A stretch of 64,000 nt of DNA from an uncultured Collinsella sp. (GCA_934630735.1 CAKTWK010000001.1:62001-126000); one strand, 5' to 3'; numbered from the stretch's first letter, positions 13,936-23,182 are shown. The notes: generated by a model from the sequence alone, not told the origin. Numbers and translations: made by a program.

Positions 13936-14202
13936 TTAGCCGCGGTCGCGGTTGCCACGAGAGGAAACCACGGGGACGGTGTACGGCAGGAGAGCCATCT
14001 CGCGGGCGCGCTTGATGGCGTTGGCGATGTCATGCTGATGCTGCGTGCAAGCGCCAGTGACGCGACGGGGCTTGATCTTGCCACGGTCGGTCATGTACTT
14101 ACGGAGAAGCTGAGTGTCCTTATAGTCGATGAACTCAGTGTTCTCCTTGCAGAACTGGCAGTACTTACGACGCGGCTGACGTGCAGAAAAATCATTAGCC
14201 AT
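13936..14202 (-). CDS. rpsR: Ribosomal protein bS18
   Basis: Small-subunit protein that pairs with bS6 on the platform. The 88-residue product contains [17 protein letters not shown] and [11 protein letters not shown], both family hallmarks. Two cysteines (CxxC) near the N terminus survive, typical of the zinc-binding C+ form. The ATG at 14202 (MANDFSARQ) has AAAGG nine bases upstream; the longer open frame upstream encodes nothing like S18. Third gene of the operon, after ssb. Confidence 0.95.
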   Translation of the reverse strand: MANDFSARQPRRKYCQFCKENTEFIDYKDTQLLRKYMTDRGKIKPRRVTGACTQHQHDIANAIKRAREMALLPYTVPVVSSRGNRDRG

Positions 14203-14274
14203 GTCAAAATACCTTTCGTTTGGCAACTTCGGCGAACCGAAGCCGCCTCTCACTCAAAAATAGGTGAACAACCC

Positions 14275-14727
14275 TTAGAACGGGATGTCCTCATCGTAGA
14301 CGTCGACCGCGGGCGGCGTGGCCACCGGTGCGGCAGGACGTGCTGCGGGCGCGGGAGCTGCGGGGGCGTAACCGCCCTGATCGTAGCCACCCTGGCCACC
14401 ACGGGAGCTCATAAACTCGATCTCATCGACGATGACCTCAAGCTTGCTCCGGCGCTGGCCGTCGCGCTCCCAAGAGCTGTAGCGCAGCTTGCCCTCGATC
14501 GCGACCTTGTTTCCCTTTGCCAGGAAACGGCTCACGGCCTCGGCGCGGGTGCCGAACATGGTGCAGTCGACAAAGTTGGGATAGTCCTCCCACTCGCCAG
14601 TCTGCGGGTTGCGGCGACGATCGTTCACGGCGACGCCAAAGGACAGAACCTGGGTTCCGCCGGCGGTGGCGCGCAGCTCGGGATCACGCGTGAGGTTACC
14701 GGTGATGTTCACTCGATTGATGCTCAT
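14275..14727 (-). CDS. ssb: Single-stranded DNA-binding protein
   Basis: Coats single-stranded DNA during replication and repair. The 150-residue product has the OB fold from MSINRVNITGNLTRDPEL to about residue 108, a Gly/Pro/Ala-rich linker (about 110-140), and the conserved acidic tip DEDIPF that binds partner proteins. Its place between rpsF and rpsR is the classic bacterial arrangement. Confidence 0.97.
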   Translation of the reverse strand: MSINRVNITGNLTRDPELRATAGGTQVLSFGVAVNDRRRNPQTGEWEDYPNFVDCTMFGTRAEAVSRFLAKGNKVAIEGKLRYSSWERDGQRRSKLEVIVDEIEFMSSRGGQGGYDQGGYAPAAPAPAARPAAPVATPPAVDVYDEDIPF

Positions 14728-14775
14728 AACTCACTACTTCCTCTTGGGGCACAAGCCCAGTCCAAAACGACAGTC

Positions 14776-15069
14776 TTACTCCTGGTCGTCGCGACGGACG
14801 ATCATGTGGCGGACCACAGCGTCGGTGATGCGCAGGACGCGATCAAGCTCGGCGATCTGGGTAGGATCTGCGTGGAAGTTGATGAGGGTGTAGTCACCAT
14901 CGGTGAGGTCGTTGATCTCGTAGGCGAGCTTGCGCTTGCCCCACTCGTCAACGGAGTCGACCTTGCCAGCGCCCTCAGCGATCGTGGTATCGATACGCTT
15001 CATAACAGCGAGACGAGTCTCGGGGTCGAGCGACGGGTCAACAAAGAACAGCAGTTCATAAGCCTTCAT
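14776..15069 (-). CDS. rpsF: Ribosomal protein bS6
   Basis: Small-subunit platform protein, partner of bS18. The 97-residue product begins MKAYELLFFVDPSLDPE, as usual for the family. I chose the ATG at 15069 because GAGGAGGTGAC is directly upstream; seven more residues of open frame before it have no site. First gene of rpsF-ssb-rpsR-rplI. A hairpin (15096-15124) sits just ahead of the ribosome site and could be the S6:S18 feedback target known for this operon. Confidence 0.95.
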   Translation of the reverse strand: MKAYELLFFVDPSLDPETRLAVMKRIDTTIAEGAGKVDSVDEWGKRKLAYEINDLTDGDYTLINFHADPTQIAELDRVLRITDAVVRHMIVRRDDQE

Positions 15070-15095
15070 ATTGTCACCTCCTCTGGGCAAATGTG

Positions 15096-15124
15096 GCTTC
15101 AGGTCGTGAAGGTGCGCCTGAAGC
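15096..15124 (-). promoter_or_regulatory. Leader hairpin ahead of rpsF
   Basis: On the minus strand GCTTCAGG pairs with CCTGAAGC around a 13-base loop, about 20 bases before the rpsF ribosome site. rpsF leaders in many bacteria carry an S6:S18 binding hairpin for autoregulation, and position and size fit. I cannot confirm the characteristic CCG bulge by eye, so the assignment is tentative. Confidence 0.35.
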
Positions 15125-15519
15125 AGGAAAAGACTTGGTAATAATATCTTTCAACCTCCCAGGCTGCAAGAATATGCAGCTACAACCTCATGACCTCCAC
15201 ATATGTCCATACTCACACGGCACTTCATGCGTCTTCCAACCAAATGCTGACCAAATGCTTGACGGATCTGTGGACAAGATACGGCGCCACGGGGACAAAC
15301 CAAATCAAACTGCAGGTCAGCAATTGCAAGGCTTTGGTCGCAAAATGCATACCAGTGGCTCACAACACCGTTCAAAGATTTTTAAAATTGCTGCCACGCC
15401 GTCTATAAATACCCATTTTGAACAATTTGTTGTATGCAGCCATGCTGGTCAGAGCCCGTTTTTGGCCTCCTAGATCCCGTCGCAAAGCCAGGCGTTTCAA
15501 AAAATGCCAACTTTTCTGT
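15125..15519. other. Non-coding rpsF upstream region
   Basis: About 400 bases without a credible gene; small open frames on both strands show no family likeness. It should hold the rpsF promoter on the minus strand. A 36-base element at 15240-15275 recurs upstream of the adhesin gene (54227-54261); it is listed separately. Confidence 0.6.
15240..15275 (-). promoter_or_regulatory. Conserved upstream element, copy 1
   Basis: Contains two near-identical 11-base-spaced blocks: on the minus strand AGCATTTGGTC then AGCATTTGG. A related 35-base copy lies at 54227-54261, upstream of the LPXTG adhesin, and both copies have TTCATGCG about ten bases further along on the plus strand. Conservation between unrelated genes suggests a shared promoter or regulator site. 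Function is unknown. Confidence 0.45.
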
Positions 15520-15547
15520 TTGCACTTTGCGATTCCTCGTGTATACT
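15520..15547 (+). promoter_or_regulatory. Promoter of the tRNA-Ser pair
   Basis: TTGCAC at 15520-15525 and TATACT at 15542-15547, with a 16-base spacer, lie 16 bases before the first tRNA-Ser gene. Confidence 0.7.
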
Positions 15548-15563
15548 GACTTTCGCATTTAAC

Positions 15564-15654
15564 GGAGAGTTGTCCGAGTGGCCGAAGGAGCACGATTGGA
15601 AATCGTGTAGGCGTCAAAAGCGTCTCCAGGGTTCAAATCCCTGACTCTCCGCCA
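15564..15654 (+). tRNA. tRNA-Ser (GGA)
   Basis: Starts GGAGAGT and ends ACTCTCC-G-CCA, with a long variable arm as expected for serine tRNA. The anticodon loop reads TT-GGA-AA and decodes UCC. CCA is encoded. A terminator hairpin follows at 15664. Confidence 0.95.
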
Positions 15655-15663
15655 GTTAATTCC

Positions 15664-15693
15664 AAAGCAGGCCTTCGAGCCTGCTTTGTTTTT
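15664..15693 (+). terminator. Terminator between the two tRNA-Ser genes
   Basis: A 9-bp stem AAAGCAGGC/GCCTGCTTT is followed by a T-rich tract. Confidence 0.75.
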
Positions 15694-15702
15694 GCCCCAC
15701 GC

Positions 15703-15793
15703 GGAGGGGTGGCAGAGTGGTTGAATGCGGCGGTCTCGAAAACCGTTTGGCCTGTATAAGGTCACGAGGGTTCGAATCCCTCCTCCTCCGCCA
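15703..15793 (+). tRNA. tRNA-Ser (CGA)
   Basis: Acceptor GGAGGGG pairs with CTCCTCC (one G-T), with discriminator G and encoded CCA. The anticodon loop is CT-CGA-AA, decoding UCG, with a long variable arm. No clear promoter separates it from the upstream terminator, so it may rely on read-through. Confidence 0.94.
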
Positions 15794-15804
15794 TTTTGGT
15801 TGAG

Positions 15805-15836
15805 AAAGCTCCCAGCAACGGGAGCTTTTTTCTTTT
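15805..15836 (+). terminator. Terminator after tRNA-Ser (CGA)
   Basis: Stem AAAGCTCCC (15805-15813) with GGGAGCTTT (15820-15828), followed by TTTTTCTTTT. Confidence 0.85.
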
Positions 15837-15857
15837 GGGCACATCTCAATAACGCGC

Positions 15858-15877
15858 AGGAGGAGGGATTCGAGCCC
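15858..15877 (-). repeat. Inverted partial copy of the tRNA-Ser T-arm
   Basis: The 20 bases, read on the minus strand, match the T-arm and acceptor end of tRNA-Ser (CGA) at 15768-15787 in 19 of 20 positions. It could be a scar of integration at the tRNA gene or a regulatory antisense segment. A comparable inverted T-arm follows tRNA-Gly at 60328-60343. Confidence 0.7.
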
Positions 15878-15887
15878 GCCCCTCCCT

Positions 15888-15969
15888 CAAAACATGTACG
15901 GTGCCCTCCAAAACCGACATTTTTCGACATCTTTGAAGGCTGACGTACACGTTTGGATTGAGCTCACGG
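15888..15969. repeat. 82-bp inverted repeat, left copy
   Basis: The reverse complement of this segment matches 17076-17157 at 74 of 82 positions with no gaps. Each copy is itself a hairpin: AACATGTACG and CCTCCAAA arms pair with TTTGGAGG and CGTACATGTT. The two copies flank exactly one gene (15978-16985), as a nested inverted repeat. Confidence 0.9.
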
Positions 15970-15977
15970 GAGTGGCG

Positions 15978-16985
15978 CTATTCGGAAGGTGTCTCCTCGT
16001 CTCGCATGCCTTTCCAGTTGCGGATAAGTGCCTTGCGTAGTTCGTTTTGTTTTCTCTGGTACCCGGTGTCAGTACAGCGAGGCATGCCGAGTGCTTCGCG
16101 AATGTTGTTCATGGCGCGGTGAAAGGCGAGCTGACTGCTGAACTGAGCCGAAGTGAGCGTAACGATTCGATATCCCATTTGGGAGAGAACTGCCTCTCGT
16201 TCCGCATCCGCCCCCTTGCGCTCGACCTCGTCGTGGAAGCCGCCCTTATATTCGATACCGAGCTCCCTGCGCTTGTAGGTAACAAGCGCATCGATTTTGA
16301 GCGTTCGAGCTTTGGCGCAATGCCAGAGACGTTGAGGAATCTCGAGCGGTTTGTTGAGTTCGATACCTCGGATGCCAACGCCGCCTTCGCTTGTTGGGAG
16401 CGAGAGGGCGATTGCCGAAGCGGTCTCCATAGGCGAGGCCGAGCGATCGTAGATGTGCCTGAGCGCGAGCCGTGCACGTGTGGCACCGGGTTTGCCGGGG
16501 TGCCGATCGAGCAGTTCGGTTATTTCATCCTTGGAGGTAGTGGCTGGTTGCTCGGTATAAGGGTCGGCGGGATTGAGCCTCATGCGATAATCGCCGCAAA
16601 CTTCATAGCCATATTCGAGATATTCGACCCTATCCATCCACTCGGCAGCGAGCACGAAGGTGAAGGCTTCGTCGGTGATGAAGATTCCGGGCGTCAACTC
16701 GTCAATATGCTCGTAGGGAAGATTTTGTCCAAGAATGTGGCAAATGACGCCTTTGGCGCGAATTCGCTCGAATTCGAATACAACCGAAATATCGATAGTC
16801 TTGAGCATATCGGACGGAATGCCGCAGTCGGTAAGGGCCTGTCGTATGCGCGCAACGCGTTGCTGGGTGGAGATGCCTCGTGCGCCTATCTGGTAGTCGT
16901 GCCGCGCAAGAGACTGAACCAAATTCTGGGGTGCATGATGGACAAGCCATGCGGTTTTATGCGAAATGAGAACAGGGGTATCCAT
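15978..16985 (-). CDS. AbiEi/DUF559-like protein with endonuclease-type C terminus
   Basis: A 335-residue protein of the coriobacterial type that joins an N-terminal DNA-binding-like part to a PD-(D/E)xK nuclease-like end. Visible features: SPMETASAIAL near residue 184, then D232 in KIDALV, E245 and K247 in GIEYKGG, and a GYRIVTLT strand. This D...ExK order is the catalytic signature of Vsr/DUF559-type folds. The ATG at 16985 has GAGAGG six bases upstream; the open frame continues upstream without a better start. It stands alone between 82-bp inverted repeats, which suggests mobility or self-regulation. Real DNA cleavage is unproven; an antitoxin-like or defence role is possible. Confidence 0.8.
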   Translation of the reverse strand: MDTPVLISHKTAWLVHHAPQNLVQSLARHDYQIGARGISTQQRVARIRQALTDCGIPSDMLKTIDISVVFEFERIRAKGVICHILGQNLPYEHIDELTPGIFITDEAFTFVLAAEWMDRVEYLEYGYEVCGDYRMRLNPADPYTEQPATTSKDEITELLDRHPGKPGATRARLALRHIYDRSASPMETASAIALSLPTSEGGVGIRGIELNKPLEIPQRLWHCAKARTLKIDALVTYKRRELGIEYKGGFHDEVERKGADAEREAVLSQMGYRIVTLTSAQFSSQLAFHRAMNNIREALGMPRCTDTGYQRKQNELRKALIRNWKGMRDEETPSE

Positions 16986-17075
16986 TGAGGGCCTCTCGCT
17001 CTGAGCCGGTATCCAACTCTTATGTCCGTTGAAGTGGGGAAATATACCGGATGTGAGCAAATCAACTCACTCATG

Positions 17076-17157
17076 CCGTGGGCTCAATCCAAACATGTAC
17101 GTCAGCCTCCAAAGATGTCGAAAAATGTCATTTTTGGAGGGTGGCGTACATGTTTTG
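17076..17157. repeat. 82-bp inverted repeat, right copy
   Basis: Partner of 15888-15969 (74 of 82 identical in inverted orientation), itself able to fold into a hairpin closed by AACATGTACG/CGTACATGTT. The whole stretch 16986-17289 contains no gene; apart from this copy it should hold promoters for the flanking genes. Confidence 0.9.
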
Positions 17158-17289
17158 GACCCCTGGCATTCCAGCAATGCCACGCCAGCATCCGCTGCCG
17201 ACCGTTTGCCGAGGAATGAGGGCGCGATGCCCGCCAACCATGTACTATGTACGGGCATTGTCTAAACTCGCAACTCAAAGGACCCCATC

Positions 17290-17979
17290 TTGCCCGTCGT
17301 CGCTGCTATAACCGTTGCCTCACATGCCTCGGATGCCATGGTCGCTATCCCCTTTTGGCTCGAGATGTTCGCTGTTGTCGCGGCATCAATCTCGGGCGTG
17401 TTGGTCGCGCGCGAGCATAAGCTTGACCTGGTGGGCGCGGTCGCACTCGCCGTGGTCTGCGGCCTGGGCGGTGGTCTTTTGCGCGATATGACACTCCAGG
17501 TCGGCAACGTCTACATCCTCAACCAGCCGATGGCGCTGCCGCTCTCCATCGCCACGGCGGCCATCATCTACATCTTCCCTGCAATCGTCGATAAACCCGA
17601 GAAACTCATTCCCCTGCTCGACATCATCTCGGTCGGCATCTATGCGGCAACCGGCGCGGACAAGGCACTGGTCTACGGCTTTGCGCCGGCGGTGTGCATC
17701 ATGATGGGCTTCTTCACCGCGGTGGGTGGCGGCATGTTGCGCGACGGCTTTATGGGCGTGGTTCCGGGCATTTTCCAACGCACTAACTTTTATGCCATCG
17801 CGGCCATCGCCGGATCGGCAAGCTATGTAAGCCTCGTCATGAGTGGCTTGGTCAGCAATGTCGCCGCGCTAGTCGTATGCGTTGTCGTGACCATGGGTCT
17901 GCGCTGGCTCTCGCTGCGCTTTGACATCAAAAGTCCCACCGAGGACGACATCGCACGTTTTTTGCATCGCAAAAAGTAG
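17290..17979 (+). CDS. TRIC/UPF0126 family membrane protein
   Basis: A 229-residue protein with about seven membrane helices and the family's internal duplication: GLGGGLLRDMTL near residue 60 and VGGGMLRDGFMG near residue 147. This domain is known from glycine-uptake proteins and trimeric cation channels of the TRIC type; substrate unknown here. The start is a TTG (17290) with AAAGGA seven bases upstream; the next in-frame ATG would cut into the region before the first helix. Transcribed alone on the plus strand, followed by a short gap to the bactofilin-like gene. Confidence 0.85.
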   Translation: MPVVAAITVASHASDAMVAIPFWLEMFAVVAASISGVLVAREHKLDLVGAVALAVVCGLGGGLLRDMTLQVGNVYILNQPMALPLSIATAAIIYIFPAIVDKPEKLIPLLDIISVGIYAATGADKALVYGFAPAVCIMMGFFTAVGGGMLRDGFMGVVPGIFQRTNFYAIAAIAGSASYVSLVMSGLVSNVAALVVCVVVTMGLRWLSLRFDIKSPTEDDIARFLHRKK

Positions 17980-18048
17980 ACAGCACGGCACAGCCCTCCG
18001 AAATGCAACCGAGAGGTTCTTTTAGAGCGCCCGCGCGTTGGGTACCCT

Positions 18049-18073
18049 GTTAGATACATGTCGAGTATCTAAC
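18049..18073 (+). promoter_or_regulatory. 9-bp inverted repeat ahead of the bactofilin-like gene
   Basis: GTTAGATAC and GTATCTAAC flank a 7-base spacer and end just before the ribosome site AAGGA. It is either an operator or an RNA hairpin limiting access to the start codon. Confidence 0.5.
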
Positions 18074-18085
18074 GAAGGATTCACT

Positions 18086-19231
18086 ATGCCTTGCAACCTA
18101 GCACCGTCGTCCCGGCGCCGTAAAGCGCGTGGCCGCATCGCCCTCCTATTCGCACTGATTGTGTTTGCGCTGACCGTACTTCCCACGGCTTCGTTCGCCG
18201 GCACAGACACCGCCGGCAACGTACTCGCGACCGACGAAGGCTCCACCCCGTCCGGGGTCGAAGGCGACCTGTACTGGGCCGGTCAGAGCCTCAACCTGGA
18301 CGACACCTCCATCGGCCGCGATATCATCGCGGCGGGCGAGACCCTCTCGATTCGCGACTGCACCGTGGGTGGCGCCGTTCGTCTTGCGGCGCGCACCATC
18401 GATATCTCCAAAACCGCAATTGATGGCAGCGTAACGGTGGCTGGCCAGCATGTCGTGCTCAACACCGGTAGCACCGCCAGCTGTTTCTATGCGATAGGTG
18501 AGACGGTTGCCCTGCGCGGTTCTACCAAGTCGGCAGTGCTCGCGGGCGACACCGTGACCATCGATGGCACCGTCGACGGCGATGTCGAGGTTTGGGCCGA
18601 CAAGCTCATCTTGGGTAAAAACGCGCACATCACCGGCACCGTGAGCGCGCATGTTTCCGAGGACCCCGAGCGCGCCGCAGGAGCCGAGGTCGGCGCGCTC
18701 AAGATCGACCGCACCGAGGACGAAGATACTTCCACCCTTAACGATATCGTCGGCGGCATCGTCGCCGCAGCGCTCTCGACCTGCTTTGTCGCCCTGTTGC
18801 TCGAGCTCGTCTTTCCGCGTGCGACCGTCAGCGCCGCCGGCATGCTCCACCAGCGTCCCACGCCCCTGTGGGTGAGCGGTCTTTTGGGCACGATTGCTAT
18901 CGTCCCCGCCGTCCTACTGCTGATTATCTCTATCGCCGGCCTGTCGCTTGCCGGAGCCCTCTTGTGCGGCGTTATCGGCGTCGCGCTGGTCTCCACCGCC
19001 TTTGCGGGGTGCGCAATCGCCCGCATGATCGGACACAACCAGAACCGCTACGCCATGGCAGCCGTCGGCGGTGTGGCCGCAGGCGCCCTCACAGGACTTC
19101 CCCTCATCGGCGACTTCATCAGCGGCGTGGCATTTGTCTTTATGCTCGGCTACGTTATCCAGATCATCTGGCGCAACGCCCACCTCAAGCCCCAACAAGC
19201 CTCCAACACGCCAGGACTCCCCACCGCCTAG
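18086..19231 (+). CDS. Secreted/membrane protein with bactofilin-like beta-helix
   Basis: A 381-residue protein. It has a signal peptide (basic RRRKARGR, hydrophobic stretch, ASFAG near residue 38), then a region of about 150 residues with regular short repeats (DTVTIDGTVDGDVEVWADKL type) typical of polymer-forming bactofilin domains. After a charged linker, the C-terminal third holds about four membrane helices. The ATG at 18086 has AAGGA seven bases upstream; an earlier in-frame start lies inside the inverted repeat and lacks a site. The combination suggests an envelope-associated scaffold. Its partner is unknown. Confidence 0.82.
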   Translation: MPCNLAPSSRRRKARGRIALLFALIVFALTVLPTASFAGTDTAGNVLATDEGSTPSGVEGDLYWAGQSLNLDDTSIGRDIIAAGETLSIRDCTVGGAVRLAARTIDISKTAIDGSVTVAGQHVVLNTGSTASCFYAIGETVALRGSTKSAVLAGDTVTIDGTVDGDVEVWADKLILGKNAHITGTVSAHVSEDPERAAGAEVGALKIDRTEDEDTSTLNDIVGGIVAAALSTCFVALLLELVFPRATVSAAGMLHQRPTPLWVSGLLGTIAIVPAVLLLIISIAGLSLAGALLCGVIGVALVSTAFAGCAIARMIGHNQNRYAMAAVGGVAAGALTGLPLIGDFISGVAFVFMLGYVIQIIWRNAHLKPQQASNTPGLPTA

Positions 19232-19238
19232 CCGCCAA

Positions 19239-19290
19239 CCACCACAAAAGGGCCAGGCACCTTTGTGGTGGCGCAAAGCAACCTGACCCC
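19239..19290. repeat. REP-like hairpin segment
   Basis: A 10-bp stem CCACCACAAA/TTTGTGGTGG (19239-19248 with 19262-19271) encloses GGGCCAGGCACC and is followed by AACCTGACCCC. There is no T-run on either side. The loop resembles widespread REP-type palindromes, but I see only this copy in the window. Confidence 0.45.
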
Positions 19291-19295
19291 ATTGA

Positions 19296-19334
19296 AACAA
19301 AAAGGGCGCCGACCATTGCGGTCGATGCCCTTTC
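19296..19334 (-). terminator. Terminator after typA
   Basis: A stem AAAGGGC (19301-19307) with GCCCTTT (19327-19333) and inner GACC/GGTC pairing is followed on the minus strand by TTTTTGTTTC. Confidence 0.8.
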
Positions 19335-19360
19335 TTATTGGCGGTTATAAGCCCCAGCAC

Positions 19361-21199
<1,839 letters not shown>

Positions 21200-21316
21200 G
21201 TAGTTCCCCTATCTTCTATCCATATACAAACGGCACGCGTATGCGACCCACCCAGCAATGCAACGCTCGGCGGGAATATTGAGCCTTTTACCGAAAACTC
21301 GTTTATTTTAGCGATT

Positions 21317-21766
21317 TTAGATGAGAGGGGTTTCCTCACCTGCAGGTTCAGGGTCGCTCCACATAAAACCATCGCCGGCACCCATGCCCTCATACAGCAC
21401 ATATGCCGAAAAGCCGCTCTCGAGCGTGGTTTCGAAGAAGCTCACGAGCAGGGCGTCGTGATAGCCGCCGTCAATCTCGACGCAGCCGGTATAGCCGATG
21501 GCATAGCGGGCGATACGGCCCAGGCCCTCATCCTTAAGGCCCATCTTGTGCTCGGAGATAAAGTTGGTGGCAGCCTCCAGGCACGCCTCTTCGCCGTCCT
21601 CGTCGAGTGCCGCCAGATAGCGGTTGGAAGCAGCGTCCTCGATCGCCACAACTACGCCCGGATTCTCGCCGGCGGCAAGGTCGTCCAAGAACGCACCAAT
21701 CAGGTCACACACCATGGCGTCGAGCTCGGCGGAGACGTTACCGGCGTCCTGCATATCCTGTGCCAT
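21317..21766 (-). CDS. Conserved small acidic protein of unknown function
   Basis: I do not recognise this 149-residue acidic protein. No signal peptide or membrane segment is visible, so it is probably cytoplasmic. The ATG at 21766 is preceded by AAGG with good spacing. It lies 30 bases downstream of a small membrane protein gene on the same strand and may be in one transcript with it and the DUF151 gene. Confidence 0.75.
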   Translation of the reverse strand: MAQDMQDAGNVSAELDAMVCDLIGAFLDDLAAGENPGVVVAIEDAASNRYLAALDEDGEEACLEAATNFISEHKMGLKDEGLGRIARYAIGYTGCVEIDGGYHDALLVSFFETTLESGFSAYVLYEGMGAGDGFMWSDPEPAGEETPLI

Positions 21767-21796
21767 CTCTAGACCTTCCCATCGAATCCGGCGTCG

Positions 21797-22153
21797 TTAC
21801 AGTTCTTGTGCCTCGGCAGCGATCTTGGCGGCGGCGTCGCGGGCGCGCACCATATCCATCGCGCGCTTGTCGAGCACCTTGATCTGGTTGGTCAGCATTA
21901 CTGCATCGACCACACCCCAGATTACCAAGCCTGTTGAAATCGAAAACCCAAGCGCACCAACTGTACCACGAAGACGAGAACAGATTACCGCGACAAGGGC
22001 GGAGATGATAACCATCTTGATATAGGAGCCGCGGCGCTCGCGAAGCGTGCGGGCCTGCGTCACATAGGCGATGCGAGCCGCCTCGGATGCCTCCGAGCGC
22101 ATCTGGGCTTCACGCGCGATGGCGGCCGCTTCAGCCGATACGCGGGTACCCAT
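21797..22153 (-). CDS. Small membrane protein of unknown function
   Basis: A 118-residue protein with a charged helical N terminus, two adjacent membrane helices (about 44-85) and a charged helical C terminus. I chose the ATG at 22153 (MGTRVSAEA) because GGAGAGG lies six bases upstream; the earlier ATG at 22183 directly follows the DUF151 stop codon and has no site. Likely co-transcribed with the DUF151 gene. No function can be assigned. Confidence 0.75.
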   Translation of the reverse strand: MGTRVSAEAAAIAREAQMRSEASEAARIAYVTQARTLRERRGSYIKMVIISALVAVICSRLRGTVGALGFSISTGLVIWGVVDAVMLTNQIKVLDKRAMDMVRARDAAAKIAAEAQEL

Positions 22154-22183
22154 CAGCGACCTCTCCGCTCGCGTACCAGACAT

Positions 22184-22684
22184 TTAGAAATCATCGGGGG
22201 AGAGCGTATGGACGAACTCGTCGAACTTCTCGAACTCTTGCTCGTCGTCAACTTCCTCGGCATGGGCAGAAACGGTACCCAGGCGATTCATGATGTCGTC
22301 CTCCACAAACATGGGGGCATTACTGCGCACGGCAAGGGCAATGGCGTCACTGGGGCGGGCGTCAACCTTGCGCTCGCCACCATCGACCAGCACGACAATC
22401 GTCGCATAGAACACCGGCGGCTCGGCGCGAACGATCTCGATGCGCTCGAGCTTGGCGCCCAGGGCATCGACGGTGTCAAGCAGCAGGTCATGCGTTATCG
22501 GGCGCTCGGCGCGACCGTTATCGATGCCACGGCTAATGGCCGCGGCCTCAAACGAGCCGGTCTGAATGGAAAGCGAACGCAGGGGTGCCGTCGAATCCGA
22601 CTTGCCGCAGCGCTCGCGAAGCACGATAAGCGATGGCACGGGACCGGCGGCCATGACGATGGTCTCTATGTCGACACGAACCAT
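22184..22684 (-). CDS. DUF151 bifunctional-nuclease-type protein
   Basis: A 166-residue protein of the DUF151 (BFN) family, known from plants and bacteria; some members have DNase and RNase activity. The domain covers about residues 10-135, with VDGGERKVDARPSDAIALAVR as its best-conserved stretch. The C-terminal 25 residues are acidic. The ATG at 22684 is preceded by GGAGGTG; the upstream open frame is unsupported. Probably first gene of a small operon with the two genes downstream. The biological role in Actinobacteria is not established. Confidence 0.88.
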   Translation of the reverse strand: MVRVDIETIVMAAGPVPSLIVLRERCGKSDSTAPLRSLSIQTGSFEAAAISRGIDNGRAERPITHDLLLDTVDALGAKLERIEIVRAEPPVFYATIVVLVDGGERKVDARPSDAIALAVRSNAPMFVEDDIMNRLGTVSAHAEEVDDEQEFEKFDEFVHTLSPDDF

Positions 22685-22824
22685 GGAACACCTCCGGTAC
22701 ATAGCGGTTAACACACGGCAGGGTCGCCGCATTGAATAGCTATACTACCCAATCTTTCGCCCAGCACACAAAATCAAAGTAGTTAATTTGGGACGGGGCT
22801 ATTTTGACTACTTTGTTGGATAAG

Positions 22825-22855
22825 AAAAAAGCCCCGAGGCAATGCCCCAGGGCTC
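22825..22855 (-). terminator. Terminator after tRNA-Ile (copy 1)
   Basis: On the minus strand an AGCCC...GGGCT stem with inner GGC/GCC pairing is followed by TTTTTT. Confidence 0.85.
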
Positions 22856-22867
22856 TTAACGTTTTGA

Positions 22868-22944
22868 TGGTGGACCTGACAAGATTCGAACTTGTGACCT
22901 CCCGGTTATCAGCCGGACGCTCTAACCAACTGAGCTACAGGTCC
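22868..22944 (-). tRNA. tRNA-Ile (GAT), copy 1
   Basis: Minus-strand cloverleaf GGACCTG...CAGGTCC-A-CCA with anticodon GAT in the loop CTGATAA. It matches the second copy at 23092-23168 over the whole gene as far as I can compare by eye. It lies just after tRNA-Ala. Confidence 0.96.
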
Positions 22945-22948
22945 ATCA

Positions 22949-23024
22949 TGGTGGAGGTTAGGGGGATCGAACCCCTGACCTCAGGCTTGCAAAGCCCGCG
23001 CTCTCCCAGCTGAGCTAAACCCCC
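22949..23024 (-). tRNA. tRNA-Ala (TGC)
   Basis: Minus-strand cloverleaf GGGGGTT...AACCTCC-A-CCA with one G-T pair; anticodon TGC in the loop TTTGCAA. It lies four bases from tRNA-Ile copy 1, so both are processed from one transcript. Confidence 0.96.
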
Positions 23025-23038
23025 ACGGAGAAAGTAAT

Positions 23039-23077
23039 AAACACCCCAGCGGCGACTCGGCTCTCGCTGGGGTGTTT
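23039..23077 (-). terminator. Terminator between tRNA-Ile copy 2 and tRNA-Ala
   Basis: A 12-bp stem (23039-23050 with 23066-23077, AAACACCCCAGC) is followed on the minus strand by TATTACTTT. The T-run is interrupted, so read-through to tRNA-Ala is plausible. Confidence 0.65.
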
Positions 23078-23091
23078 ATTGCGAAAGAAAG

Positions 23092-23168
23092 TGGTGGACC
23101 TGACAAGATTCGAACTTGTGACCTCCCGGTTATCAGCCGGACGCTCTAACCAACTGAGCTACAGGTCC
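23092..23168 (-). tRNA. tRNA-Ile (GAT), copy 2
   Basis: Same sequence as copy 1 as far as I can compare by eye, with anticodon GAT and encoded CCA. A good promoter lies directly upstream at 23183-23212. Confidence 0.96.
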
Positions 23169-23182
23169 ATCGCGCAAGGGAT

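Noticed and set aside
13381..15090. Long plus-strand open frame (590 codons, 13369-15141) opposite the rpsF-rplI operon
   Set aside because: Shadow of four certain genes.
15151..15375. Short minus-strand open frame upstream of rpsF, sharing a few residues with one upstream of the adhesin (54012-54263)
   Set aside because: The likeness comes from the conserved DNA element in both upstream regions; neither frame has a ribosome site, and the second overlaps the adhesin gene.
15559..15930. Minus-strand open frame over the tRNA-Ser genes, encoding GGIRTLV-like peptides
   Set aside because: This is the well-known false protein produced by translating tRNA genes in reverse.
22804..23013. Plus-strand open frame over tRNA-Ile/Ala
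   Set aside because: Antisense of tRNA genes, a familiar false annotation.
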